This document shows, piece by piece, positions 1 to 5,819 of a stretch of 9,582 nt of DNA. The translations under genes were made by a program, and so were the position numbers. Below the pieces are notes generated by a model that ran no database searches, was not told the DNA's origin, and saw only the letters and a list, made by a program, of their open reading frames with translations. The stretch is from JANPCX01 sp046094425 (GTDB lineage Bacteria > Pseudomonadota > Gammaproteobacteria > Burkholderiales > Burkholderiaceae_C), in the NCBI GenBank assembly GCA_046094425.1, contig JBJTHI010000074.1, positions 1 to 9,582 of the forward strand, written 5' to 3'. Position 1 is the first letter of the stretch. Each line of letters opens with the position of its first letter.

Positions 1-721
1 CCGCAGTGGCGTGGCAAGCGGGATCCAGGTCGTCGGCCCCTTGCATGGCGTCGTAAGACAAGGCCAGGGTTTCAACCGTATCGGCCAGGGGCCCCAAGTG
101 GTCAATGCTGTAGACAAACGGGTAGGTGCCACGCCGCGACAAACGCCCGAAGGTGGGTTTGAGCCCCCACACGCCGCACAAGGATGCAGGCACACGAATC
201 GAACCATTGGTGTCTGAACCTAAAGTGAGGGGCACTTGCGCCGCCGCCACGGCCGCACCCGAGCCGCCTGAGGAGCCACCCGCGATGCGGCTCAAGTCGT
301 GCGGGTTGCGGGTGGGGCCATGGTGGGAGTTTTCGGTGGTGAAGCCGTAGGCGTATTCGTCCATGTTGAGCGCACCGATCAACACCGCACCGGCCGCGTT
401 CAAACGCGCCACCAGCACCGCGTCCTCGCGCGCAGGCGGTAAGTCACGGTTGATCTTGGAGCCTGCGAGGGTGACCACGCCTTCAATGTCAAACAGGTTT
501 TTCACCGCATAAGGCAAACCAGCCAGTGGTGGCAACACATCACCCTGCGCGCGGCGTTGGTCGATGGCCTGCGCTTGTGCCAAGGCGCGGGCCACGGTTT
601 TGTCGGTGAAAGCGTTGACGCGGTCGTCGGTGGCTTTCACCCGCAACAAAGCCGCTTCACAGAGATCGACCGCGCTGCATTGGCCCGTCGCCACCGCGCG
701 GAGCATCTCGGTGCTGTTCAT
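1..721 (-). CDS. atzE: AtzE-like amidase, 1-carboxybiuret hydrolase catalytic subunit (C-terminus cut off by window edge)
   Basis: This is an amidase-signature family hydrolase; 240 residues are visible and the rest lies beyond the left edge. The full Ser-cisSer-Lys triad can be read: Lys74 in YAVKN, cis-Ser150 in GGSSGGSG and nucleophile Ser174 in GSDTNGSIRVP. The spacing of 76 and 24 residues is normal for the family. The TNGS form of the nucleophile motif and the small AtzG-like gene directly upstream point to the AtzE branch, which deaminates 1-carboxybiuret to allophanate in the cytoplasm. The ATG at 721 overlaps the atzG stop as ATGA and has GGAGG nine bases upstream, so translation is probably coupled and the two products probably form a complex. 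An HpxY-type oxamate/oxalurate hydrolase is the main alternative. The allophanate hydrolase in the same operon favours the carboxybiuret reading, but substrate specificity cannot be read from the sequence. Confidence 0.88.
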   Translation of the reverse strand, partial: MNSTEMLRAVATGQCSAVDLCEAALLRVKATDDRVNAFTDKTVARALAQAQAIDQRRAQGDVLPPLAGLPYAVKNLFDIEGVVTLAGSKINRDLPPAREDAVLVARLNAAGAVLIGALNMDEYAYGFTTENSHHGPTRNPHDLSRIAGGSSGGSGAAVAAAQVPLTLGSDTNGSIRVPASLCGVWGLKPTFGRLSRRGTYPFVYSIDHLGPLADTVETLALSYDAMQGADDLDPACHATA

Positions 722-939
722 GGCGCTGAACCTCCGGCATCCACGCTCGGGAAAGGCGCGGGGCAGTAGGTTTGCACCAACTCGTCGTGGGGTGACAGGG
801 GCGCCTCATCCAACACCGCAGCCAAGCGTTGGGCCAAAGCCAGGTGACCCGCCACCGAGGCCGCGCGCGTTTCGCTCAAACTCAAACCCTGGGCGGCGGC
901 CACTGCTTGCACATAGGCCAAGATTTGCGCGTCCGTCAT
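718..939 (-). CDS. atzG: AtzG-like small subunit (DUF4089 family)
   Basis: A 73-residue, mostly helical protein (starts MTDAQILAYVQAVAAAQGL) that resembles the AtzG-like/DUF4089 family, also known as HpxX. In the cyanurate pathway AtzG is a non-catalytic partner that stabilises AtzE and completes its active site, much as GatC does for GatA; that role is inferred here from family and position. The ATG at 939 overlaps the stop of the ABC ATPase gene (ATGA) and is preceded by a purine-rich GAGAGGTGAGG ribosome site. The stop overlaps the start of the AtzE-like amidase in the same way. The C-terminal tail (PAPFPSVDAGGSAP) is Pro/Gly-rich and probably unstructured until bound. Short length makes the family call depend partly on context. 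Confidence 0.85.
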   Translation of the reverse strand: MTDAQILAYVQAVAAAQGLSLSETRAASVAGHLALAQRLAAVLDEAPLSPHDELVQTYCPAPFPSVDAGGSAP

Positions 940-1757
940 CGCCTCACCTCTCGCTGGAAAATTTCCAAGCTGCGTTTTTTGGTGCGAACGAAACTGGGCT
1001 CGCTCAAGGTGTCCACAGTGCGTGGCCGGGCATCGCCGTAGGGCAATATTTCGGCGATTTTGGTGGGCCGTTTGGTCAGCAGCAGCACTTGGTCGGCCAG
1101 GTAAACGGCTTCTTCCAAATCGTGCGACACCAGCATCATGGTGGTGCCGGTTTTCATGAACACCTCTTGCAACTTCTCGCGTATGAAGAGGGTCATCTCA
1201 AAGTCCAATGCCGAGAACGGCTCGTCCAAGAACAACACCTCGGGGTGGTTGGCCAGGGCGCGCATGATGGAGGCGGTTTGTTGTTGCCCACCCGAGAGTT
1301 CATAGGGGTAGCGGTTCAAATCAAACTTCACATCGAACGAAGCCACCAGCTCGGCCATGCGGCGGTCGACCTCGGCTTTGGATCGGCCCTCTAACTTCAA
1401 GGGATAGGCAATGTTGTCGATGGTGCGCATCCACGGGAACAGTGCCTCGCGGTAGTTCTGAAACACATAGCCAATCTTGGTGTCTTTGAGCGATTTGCCG
1501 TCGAACAAAATTTCGCCCGAGTCAATGGGCACCAAACCGGCAATCATGTTGATCAGCGTGCTCTTGCCACAACCGTTGGGGCCAAACACCGAGACGATTT
1601 TGTGTTTGGGTATGTCCAGGTCAAAGTTTTCGTAGAGCGGCCAACCGGCGAAGTATTTGGTCAGGCCACGTATGGTGATGTGGGTGCCAACAGGCCCAGG
1701 CTTAAAAACAGGCGTGGGCACGTCAGGCACCACGGCGGCGTTGAGAACTTCGGTCAT
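936..1757 (-). CDS. ABC transporter ATP-binding protein (nitrate/sulfonate/taurine type)
   Basis: A 273-residue cytoplasmic ATPase that would power the adjacent permease. All nucleotide-binding motifs are intact: Walker A GPNGCGKST (59-67), Q-loop Gln100 in GYVFQN, signature LSGGQ (154-158), Walker B VLFLDEP (174-180) and H-loop His212 in SHDLEEA. The size and motif set match the SsuB/TauB/NrtD group. The ATG at 1757 was chosen because AAAGG lies six bases upstream and because the longer reading from 1826 would run into the permease gene. The gap to the permease stop is 31 bp. The residues after the signature (QQQTASIMRAL) differ from the common RQRVAIARAL but keep the helix pattern. The substrate is set by the binding protein and cannot be read from this subunit. 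Confidence 0.93.
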   Translation of the reverse strand: MTEVLNAAVVPDVPTPVFKPGPVGTHITIRGLTKYFAGWPLYENFDLDIPKHKIVSVFGPNGCGKSTLINMIAGLVPIDSGEILFDGKSLKDTKIGYVFQNYREALFPWMRTIDNIAYPLKLEGRSKAEVDRRMAELVASFDVKFDLNRYPYELSGGQQQTASIMRALANHPEVLFLDEPFSALDFEMTLFIREKLQEVFMKTGTTMMLVSHDLEEAVYLADQVLLLTKRPTKIAEILPYGDARPRTVDTLSEPSFVRTKKRSLEIFQREVRR

Positions 1758-1788
1758 GGTGTGCCTTTGGTGGTGGAGCCGCAGTGCT

Positions 1789-2631
1789 TCATCGCCCGCT
1801 CCAGTGAACGATGCGCCTCTCGGCAATCAGAAAAAGCGCGTTCAGTGCATAACCCAAAGCACCGGCGGCCAATATGGACGCGTACATGTCGCGCACATTC
1901 ATCACCTGTTGTGAGTTGATGATGCGGTTGCCCAGGCCGCTGTCCGCGCCTATGAACATTTCTGCCACGATGACAATCACCAGCGCCATGGACACCGCAG
2001 AACGCAGGCCGACAAAACTGGGCTGCAAGCTCTCCCAAATGAGCACGTCTTTGAACACCTGCCAACGTGATGCGCCCATGACCTTGGCCGCCATCACCCT
2101 TTGCTTGCGGGCATTGATCACCCCATAAGCGCTGTTGAAGACCACGATCAAAAATGCACCGAAGGCAGCGATGGCAACTTTGTTGACATCGGAGATGCCA
2201 AAGATCATCAAGAACAGCGGGATCAACGCCGAGGAGGGTGTGGAGCGAAAGAAGTCGATCAAAAACTCCACGCTGCGGTAAGCCTTCTCGTTGCTGCCCA
2301 GCAGCACGCCCAGTGGCATGCCGATCACTGCTGCAATCATGAAAGCCTGGCAGGTGCGCCAAACCGTGACGCCGAAGTCTTTGAGCAGCGGGCCACCGGC
2401 CAAGCCGTTGATCAGTGCGCCCAAGGTGTCCAGGGGCGGCGGCAACAGTATGGGTTTGATGAAACCCAGGCGCACCACCAAGTCCCACACGATGAACAAA
2501 AACACCGGGCCGACGAAAGGCAAGAGTTTGCTCCAAGCAGGTGCCTTCGGCGCGACCGGTGCCGCGTCGCCCACGGGGGGTGCCCAGGGCCGGGCCGCAG
2601 GTGCGGAAGAGGCAGGCGTGGTGGTGCTCAT
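1789..2631 (-). CDS. ABC transporter permease (BPD_transp_1 family)
   Basis: A 280-residue inner-membrane protein. A Pro/Ala-rich cytoplasmic N-terminus (about residues 1-35) is followed by about six hydrophobic segments, near 37-57, 92-112, 125-145, 151-170, 212-229 and 249-271. The ATPase-coupling EAA loop is seen at about 181-204 (AAKVMGASRWQVFKDVLIWE, with the conserved GA pair). It belongs to the SsuC/TauC-like permeases and would form a homodimeric channel for the substrate delivered by the upstream binding protein. The ATG at 2631 has AAAGG nine bases upstream and starts five bases after the binding-protein stop. A TTG at 2640 in frame is less likely because it sits on the preceding stop codon. 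The gene lies between binding protein and ATPase, as usual for this transporter class. Confidence 0.92.
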   Translation of the reverse strand: MSTTTPASSAPAARPWAPPVGDAAPVAPKAPAWSKLLPFVGPVFLFIVWDLVVRLGFIKPILLPPPLDTLGALINGLAGGPLLKDFGVTVWRTCQAFMIAAVIGMPLGVLLGSNEKAYRSVEFLIDFFRSTPSSALIPLFLMIFGISDVNKVAIAAFGAFLIVVFNSAYGVINARKQRVMAAKVMGASRWQVFKDVLIWESLQPSFVGLRSAVSMALVIVIVAEMFIGADSGLGNRIINSQQVMNVRDMYASILAAGALGYALNALFLIAERRIVHWSGR

Positions 2632-2636
2632 GGCGA

Positions 2637-3656
2637 TCAACCTTTGTAGAGCATGGACTCAACCATCAAACGCGAAGAGAAGATGCCCTTCTCAGCGAAC
2701 AGGTCGAAGAACTTCTGGAAGTGGGCAATGTCAGCTGGCGTGAACTCGTTCCACATCGTGTAGGCCGCCAGCGGTACTTCGCTGGTGAGCGCGCCTTCAA
2801 TGGCGGTGTAGCCCTTGAGGTACTGGCGCGCCTCAGCCGGCTTGGTGCGCACAAATGCCACCCCTTTGGCATAAGCGGCGATGAACTTCTTGGCCTCCGC
2901 CGGATTTTTCTTGATGAAGGCCGAAGTCAGCGAGGCCGAGCCGCCGAACCACGGGGCCATGGGGTCGCCCAGCACATAACGTGCGATCACACCCGCTTCC
3001 AACACACGGGTGGTGCCGTTGAGGCGGCCGATGGTGCCGGTGGGCTCCAGGGTGTAAGCGCCGTCCACCTGACCGGCGGCCAGGGCGGCCACATGCTGCC
3101 CAATGGGCAACTCCACCACCGTGACACCGGAGGCCCCACCGCGCTCCAGCACGGTTTTGGCCAAGGTGACGTTTTGAATGCCGGGGCCAGAGGCAATGCG
3201 TTTGCCTTTGAGATCGGCCATCACCTTGGCTGTGCTGGCCACAGGCACGATGACTTGATCCAACACGTTTTTCACATTACTGGGGTTGGAGCAAAAAATC
3301 TTGAACGAACCCGGCGCAGCAATTTCGCCCACGGCAATATTGGCCGAGCCGGTGCCGTTGGAACTGCCGTCCACACGGTCGGCGAGCATGCCTTCCATGA
3401 TTTGTTGGGCACCCGCAAAACGCACCGCTTCCACGTCCAAACCCGCTTCTTTGAAATAGCCCAACTCCACAGCGGCATAAAACGGCAGTCCGGCTGCAAT
3501 GGGCCAATACCCAATGCGGATCTTGGGGCCGTTTTGCGCGCGCAAAACCGCTGGTGCCGCCAATACGCCCAGGGCGGCGGCCCCGACTTTCAAAACATGG
3601 CGGCGTGCGGTGGCGGGCGTGGTGTGCAGGGCGGCGTGTGGACGAACAGTTTTCAT
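2637..3656 (-). CDS. ABC transporter periplasmic substrate-binding protein (NMT1/SsuA-like), Tat-type signal
   Basis: A 339-residue exported binding protein. The N-terminus has a twin-arginine-like signal: Arg18-Arg19 in ARRHVLK, then a hydrophobic run VGAAALGVLAAPAVL and probable cleavage after LRA at residue 40. The mature part opens with a beta strand, KIRIGYWP, followed by LPFYAAVELGYFKEAGLDVE, which is characteristic of NMT1/THI5/SsuA-type proteins that bind nitrate, sulfonates, taurine, pyrimidines and similar small molecules. The ATG at 3656 has GGAG seven bases upstream; the in-frame extension to 3779 overlaps atzF and is rejected. The gene starts 31 bp after the atzF stop. Lying between enzymes for carboxybiuret and allophanate, it most likely delivers a nitrogen-rich ureide or triazine-derived compound such as biuret or cyanurate, but this is inference; a purine breakdown product is also possible. 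Confidence 0.92.
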   Translation of the reverse strand: MKTVRPHAALHTTPATARRHVLKVGAAALGVLAAPAVLRAQNGPKIRIGYWPIAAGLPFYAAVELGYFKEAGLDVEAVRFAGAQQIMEGMLADRVDGSSNGTGSANIAVGEIAAPGSFKIFCSNPSNVKNVLDQVIVPVASTAKVMADLKGKRIASGPGIQNVTLAKTVLERGGASGVTVVELPIGQHVAALAAGQVDGAYTLEPTGTIGRLNGTTRVLEAGVIARYVLGDPMAPWFGGSASLTSAFIKKNPAEAKKFIAAYAKGVAFVRTKPAEARQYLKGYTAIEGALTSEVPLAAYTMWNEFTPADIAHFQKFFDLFAEKGIFSSRLMVESMLYKG

Positions 3657-3687
3657 ATGGAAGCTCCAGTGGTGTTGCAGGGGAAAG

Positions 3688-5517
3688 TCAAGAAGTGGTG
3701 GCGGTTGACGTTGTTGGCTGCGTTTGCTGTGCTTGGAGATACGCGCGCCACGCACCGAAGGACGTGATGTCCAGCGCACCTTGCAAGGCGTGGCTTTCGC
3801 AAATAAAGCCGGTCACCCATCGTCCATCGGCCAGCTCCAATTGCCCCAAACCCAAGGGATGCGGAATCAGAGCAAGAAAGCTGCCAAGCGCGGCGGTGGG
3901 CATCTGCCACACCTCTACGGCGATGGCTGCACCCTTCTCAGTCACGCGCAGCAACCCGGGCTTGGGTGGGGCGGTGTTGGCCAGGGCAAACAAGCGGTAG
4001 TTCGGTGCCGTGGTCGTGGCCGACACCGGCCGCGCGCCGCGTTCGGTGAGTTGGTGGTTCAGGGGCATGCCGCTGAGGTGTGCACCCACCACGGCCAACA
4101 ACACCGTGGCTTGGCTTTGCGGTGATTTCAGCTTGAAGGAAGCAGGCTCATGCCCTGGCCACGCTACCTGCTGCTGCCATTGGCGGCCTAAGTCCAGCAG
4201 CGCCGCATCGAACCCACCGGGGGCGATGAAAGTGACCCCAAAGGGCAAACCTGCTGCGGTGCGGCCCGCGGGCAGTGCCAAGGCGGACCAGCCCAAGAGG
4301 TTGACGAAGTTGGTGTATCGGCCCAAGGCCGCATTGGCACCGATGGGATCGTTTCTCACCTGGGCCAAGCTGGGATGACCCGGTGCGGTGGGCACGAGCA
4401 GCGCGTCAACACCTTCCCATATACCCAACAACTGACGCTGCAGGGCCTTGAGTTCGTACTGCCCAACAAACGCATCGGTGGCGCTGTAGTGCTGGGCGGC
4501 ATCGATCACGCGCCGCACGGTGGGATCCAACAGTTCGGGGCTGTGCGACAACAACTCACACACCACCGCATGCCTCTCGGCCAGCCAAGGGCCGCTGTAC
4601 AACAACTCGGCCACTCGGTGCAGTGGCGTGAAGTCGATGGGCACCAGGGTGTGGCCCAGGTCTTGCGCTTGTTGCAGGGCGGTTTGCCAGGGGCCTTCGT
4701 AGCCACTGCCTTCTTGCAACATCACCGCCGCAGGCACACCCATGCGCAAGTGGGTGCTGGGCCAAGCCGCTGGCCCGGGTCGGAAGTCGCTGTAGTCGTC
4801 GCCCACATCAAAGCCTTCCATCACCGCCAGCACATGACCCGCATCCTCCACGGTGTGCGCGAACACCGACACACAGTCCAAACTGCGGCATGCCGGCAAC
4901 ACACCCCGTGTGCTCACCCGCCCCGGCGTGGGTTTGAGGCCCACCAATTCATTGAACCCGGCTGGAATTCGGCCCGACCCTGCCGTGTCTGTGCCCAAAG
5001 AAAACGCCACCCCACCACCGGCCACAGCCACCGCCGAGCCTGAGCTGGAGCCCCCACTCACATGGCTGGCGCTGAAGACGCTGTGGGGTGCGCCATAGGG
5101 CGATCGGGTGCCCACCAAACCGGTGGCGAATTGATCCAAATTGGTTTTGCCCAGCCACACGGCACCGGCGGCTTGCAAACGGTCGATCACCGCAGCATGT
5201 TGCGGCGCAGGTTCCACCACACGGCGGCAAGCAGCCGTGGTGCGGACACCCGCGATGTCGATGTTGTCCTTCACCGCATAGGGCACACCAAAGAGTGGGT
5301 AGGCTTGCAGCAGCGCGTCGCGGTGGCTGAACCGAGCCGCCACAGCATCCAGGGCGGCCAACTGCGATTCAAATTCATCGTCGCTCACGGGGTGTATCCA
5401 CACCGCCGACTGCAAGCCCAAGCACTGCTGGCGGGCCTGGTCTAACAAGTCACGTGCCGAGGCGCCTGCTTGGTAAGCAGACAACCACCCGGCAACGGTA
5501 CGAGGCAAAGCGTTCAT
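3688..5517 (-). CDS. atzF: Allophanate hydrolase
   Basis: A 609-residue two-domain enzyme, close to the known length of AtzF. The N-terminal amidase domain (about 1-470) carries the triad Lys83 (YAVKDN), cis-Ser157 (GGSSSGSA) and nucleophile Ser181 (GTDTAGSGRIPA). The spacing of 74 and 24 residues matches characterised AtzF. The C-terminal AtzF-specific domain (about 480-600) shows LLAVVGAHLSGMPLNHQL, APNYRLFAL, KPGLLRV, VEVWQMP, IPHPLGLG and DITSFGAWRAYL. The product hydrolyses allophanate to ammonia and CO2 in the cytoplasm, the last step of cyanurate/biuret or urea-carboxylase pathways. No urea carboxylase lies beside it, which favours the former. The ATG at 5517 was chosen because the homologous N-terminus MNALPRTVAGWLSAYQAG begins there; the open frame to 5664 would overrun the sigma-54 promoter. 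The ribosome site is weak (AAGAACG). It is the first gene of the operon. Confidence 0.95.
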   Translation of the reverse strand: MNALPRTVAGWLSAYQAGASARDLLDQARQQCLGLQSAVWIHPVSDDEFESQLAALDAVAARFSHRDALLQAYPLFGVPYAVKDNIDIAGVRTTAACRRVVEPAPQHAAVIDRLQAAGAVWLGKTNLDQFATGLVGTRSPYGAPHSVFSASHVSGGSSSGSAVAVAGGGVAFSLGTDTAGSGRIPAGFNELVGLKPTPGRVSTRGVLPACRSLDCVSVFAHTVEDAGHVLAVMEGFDVGDDYSDFRPGPAAWPSTHLRMGVPAAVMLQEGSGYEGPWQTALQQAQDLGHTLVPIDFTPLHRVAELLYSGPWLAERHAVVCELLSHSPELLDPTVRRVIDAAQHYSATDAFVGQYELKALQRQLLGIWEGVDALLVPTAPGHPSLAQVRNDPIGANAALGRYTNFVNLLGWSALALPAGRTAAGLPFGVTFIAPGGFDAALLDLGRQWQQQVAWPGHEPASFKLKSPQSQATVLLAVVGAHLSGMPLNHQLTERGARPVSATTTAPNYRLFALANTAPPKPGLLRVTEKGAAIAVEVWQMPTAALGSFLALIPHPLGLGQLELADGRWVTGFICESHALQGALDITSFGAWRAYLQAQQTQPTTSTATTS

Positions 5518-5530
5518 ATTGGTGCACGTT
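5518..5530 (-). other. Short atzF leader between operator and start codon
   Basis: These 13 bases separate the palindrome from the atzF ATG. If transcription starts near 5542, the whole 5' leader is only about 25 nt. It contains no strong Shine-Dalgarno sequence, and the half-palindrome sequence would be part of the mRNA. Translation of the first gene may therefore be modest. Confidence 0.4.
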
Positions 5531-5542
5531 CTTGTATACAAG
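5531..5542. promoter_or_regulatory. Perfect 12-bp palindrome, FadR/GntR-type operator candidate
   Basis: The sequence CTTGTATACAAG is a perfect dyad. Its core TGTA-TACA fits the operator form described for the FadR (FCD) subfamily of GntR regulators (yGTM-N0-1-KACr). It begins at the transcription start predicted from the sigma-54 element and ends 13 bases before the atzF ATG, so a bound protein would block initiation. HutC-type operators have two more bases in the centre and fit less well. No regulator gene is visible in the window. Confidence 0.55.
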
Positions 5543-5552
5543 CAAGAGCACA

Positions 5553-5569
5553 TGCAGAACTCGTGCCAA
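5553..5569 (-). promoter_or_regulatory. Sigma-54 (-24/-12) promoter of the atzF operon
   Basis: On the minus strand the sequence reads TTGGCACGAGTTCTGCA. The sigma-54 consensus is YTGGCACG-N4-TTGCW, so only one conserved base differs (C for T at the start of the -12 box). The invariant GG (5567-5566) and GC (5555-5554) are separated by exactly ten bases, as required. The predicted start is near 5542, about 25 nt before the atzF ATG. Sigma-54 control fits a nitrogen-scavenging operon activated by NtrC or a similar enhancer-binding protein. Confidence 0.7.
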
Positions 5570-5703
5570 GGGCCTACCGAGGGGCTCGGAAGCCGAAGTT
5601 GGACATGGTCTATCCCTGCGCGGTGCAGGTGGTTCTTCGCTCCACAAGCGGTCGACAGACGCAAACGTCACAACCCACGCCTCACACAAGAACGGTGCGT
5701 TGG

Positions 5704-5721
5704 TCGAGCCAACTTGGTGCA
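5704..5721 (-). promoter_or_regulatory. Possible NtrC-like enhancer site (imperfect)
   Basis: The minus strand reads TGCACCAAGTTGGCTCGA. Compared with the enteric NtrC dyad TGCACC-N5-GGTGCA, one half is perfect and the other keeps GG plus one further base. It lies about 160-180 bp upstream of the predicted sigma-54 start, a distance from which enhancers can act. A second perfect half site (TGCACC) lies at 5627-5622, about 80 bp upstream. Half sites of six bases occur by chance, so this is weak evidence. Confidence 0.25.
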
Positions 5722-5749
5722 AGTCGATGTCGGGTCGACCTTGTTCGTC

Positions 5750-5767
5750 TTGTCACAGCAAAGTCAC
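5750..5767 (+). promoter_or_regulatory. Possible Pho-box-like direct repeat before the phytase-like gene
   Basis: TTGTCAC-AGCA-AAGTCAC is a pair of seven-base direct repeats with the 11-bp period of a PhoB box (consensus CTGTCAT-N4-CTGTCAC). Each repeat keeps GTCA but differs at one or two outer bases. A poor -10 candidate (CCTACT, 5778-5783) follows at the usual spacing, and the ATG is 52 bp downstream. It fits a phosphate-responsive lipoprotein gene, but the spacer is not AT-rich and the match is imperfect. Confidence 0.28.
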
Positions 5768-5819
5768 GAAATCAAGGCCTACTGCGCGCTTCTCATTGCG
5801 TTTGCCCTGGACTTGCTTC

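Noticed and set aside
564..1394. Plus-strand 276-residue open frame
   Set aside because: It lies antisense to atzE, atzG and the ATPase gene; it is low-complexity (Arg/Pro/His-rich) and matches no family, as expected for shadow frames in GC-rich coding DNA.
1754..2662. Minus-strand 302-residue open frame over the permease
   Set aside because: It is in a different frame from the permease, whose membrane segments and EAA loop are unmistakable; the product is Arg/His/Cys-rich and without motif.
2541..3767. Plus-strand 408-residue open frame
   Set aside because: It is antisense to the substrate-binding protein gene, which has a signal peptide, ribosome site and clear family motifs; the plus-strand product shows no recognisable domain.
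3657..3779. N-terminal extension of the substrate-binding protein
   Set aside because: It overlaps the atzF C-terminal coding region and precedes a good ribosome site and a Tat-type signal peptide.
5531..5542. HutC-type operator reading of CTTGTATACAAG
   Set aside because: The HutC form needs two more central bases (GT-M-TA-K-AC), so the FadR-type reading is preferred.
5518..5664. N-terminal extension of allophanate hydrolase to 5664
   Set aside because: The 49 extra residues resemble no AtzF N-terminus and would cover the sigma-54 promoter and operator; the start at 5517 gives the normal length.
5454..5819. N-terminal extension of the phytase-like protein
   Set aside because: The extension would overlap atzF and bury the lipoprotein signal peptide in the middle of the protein.
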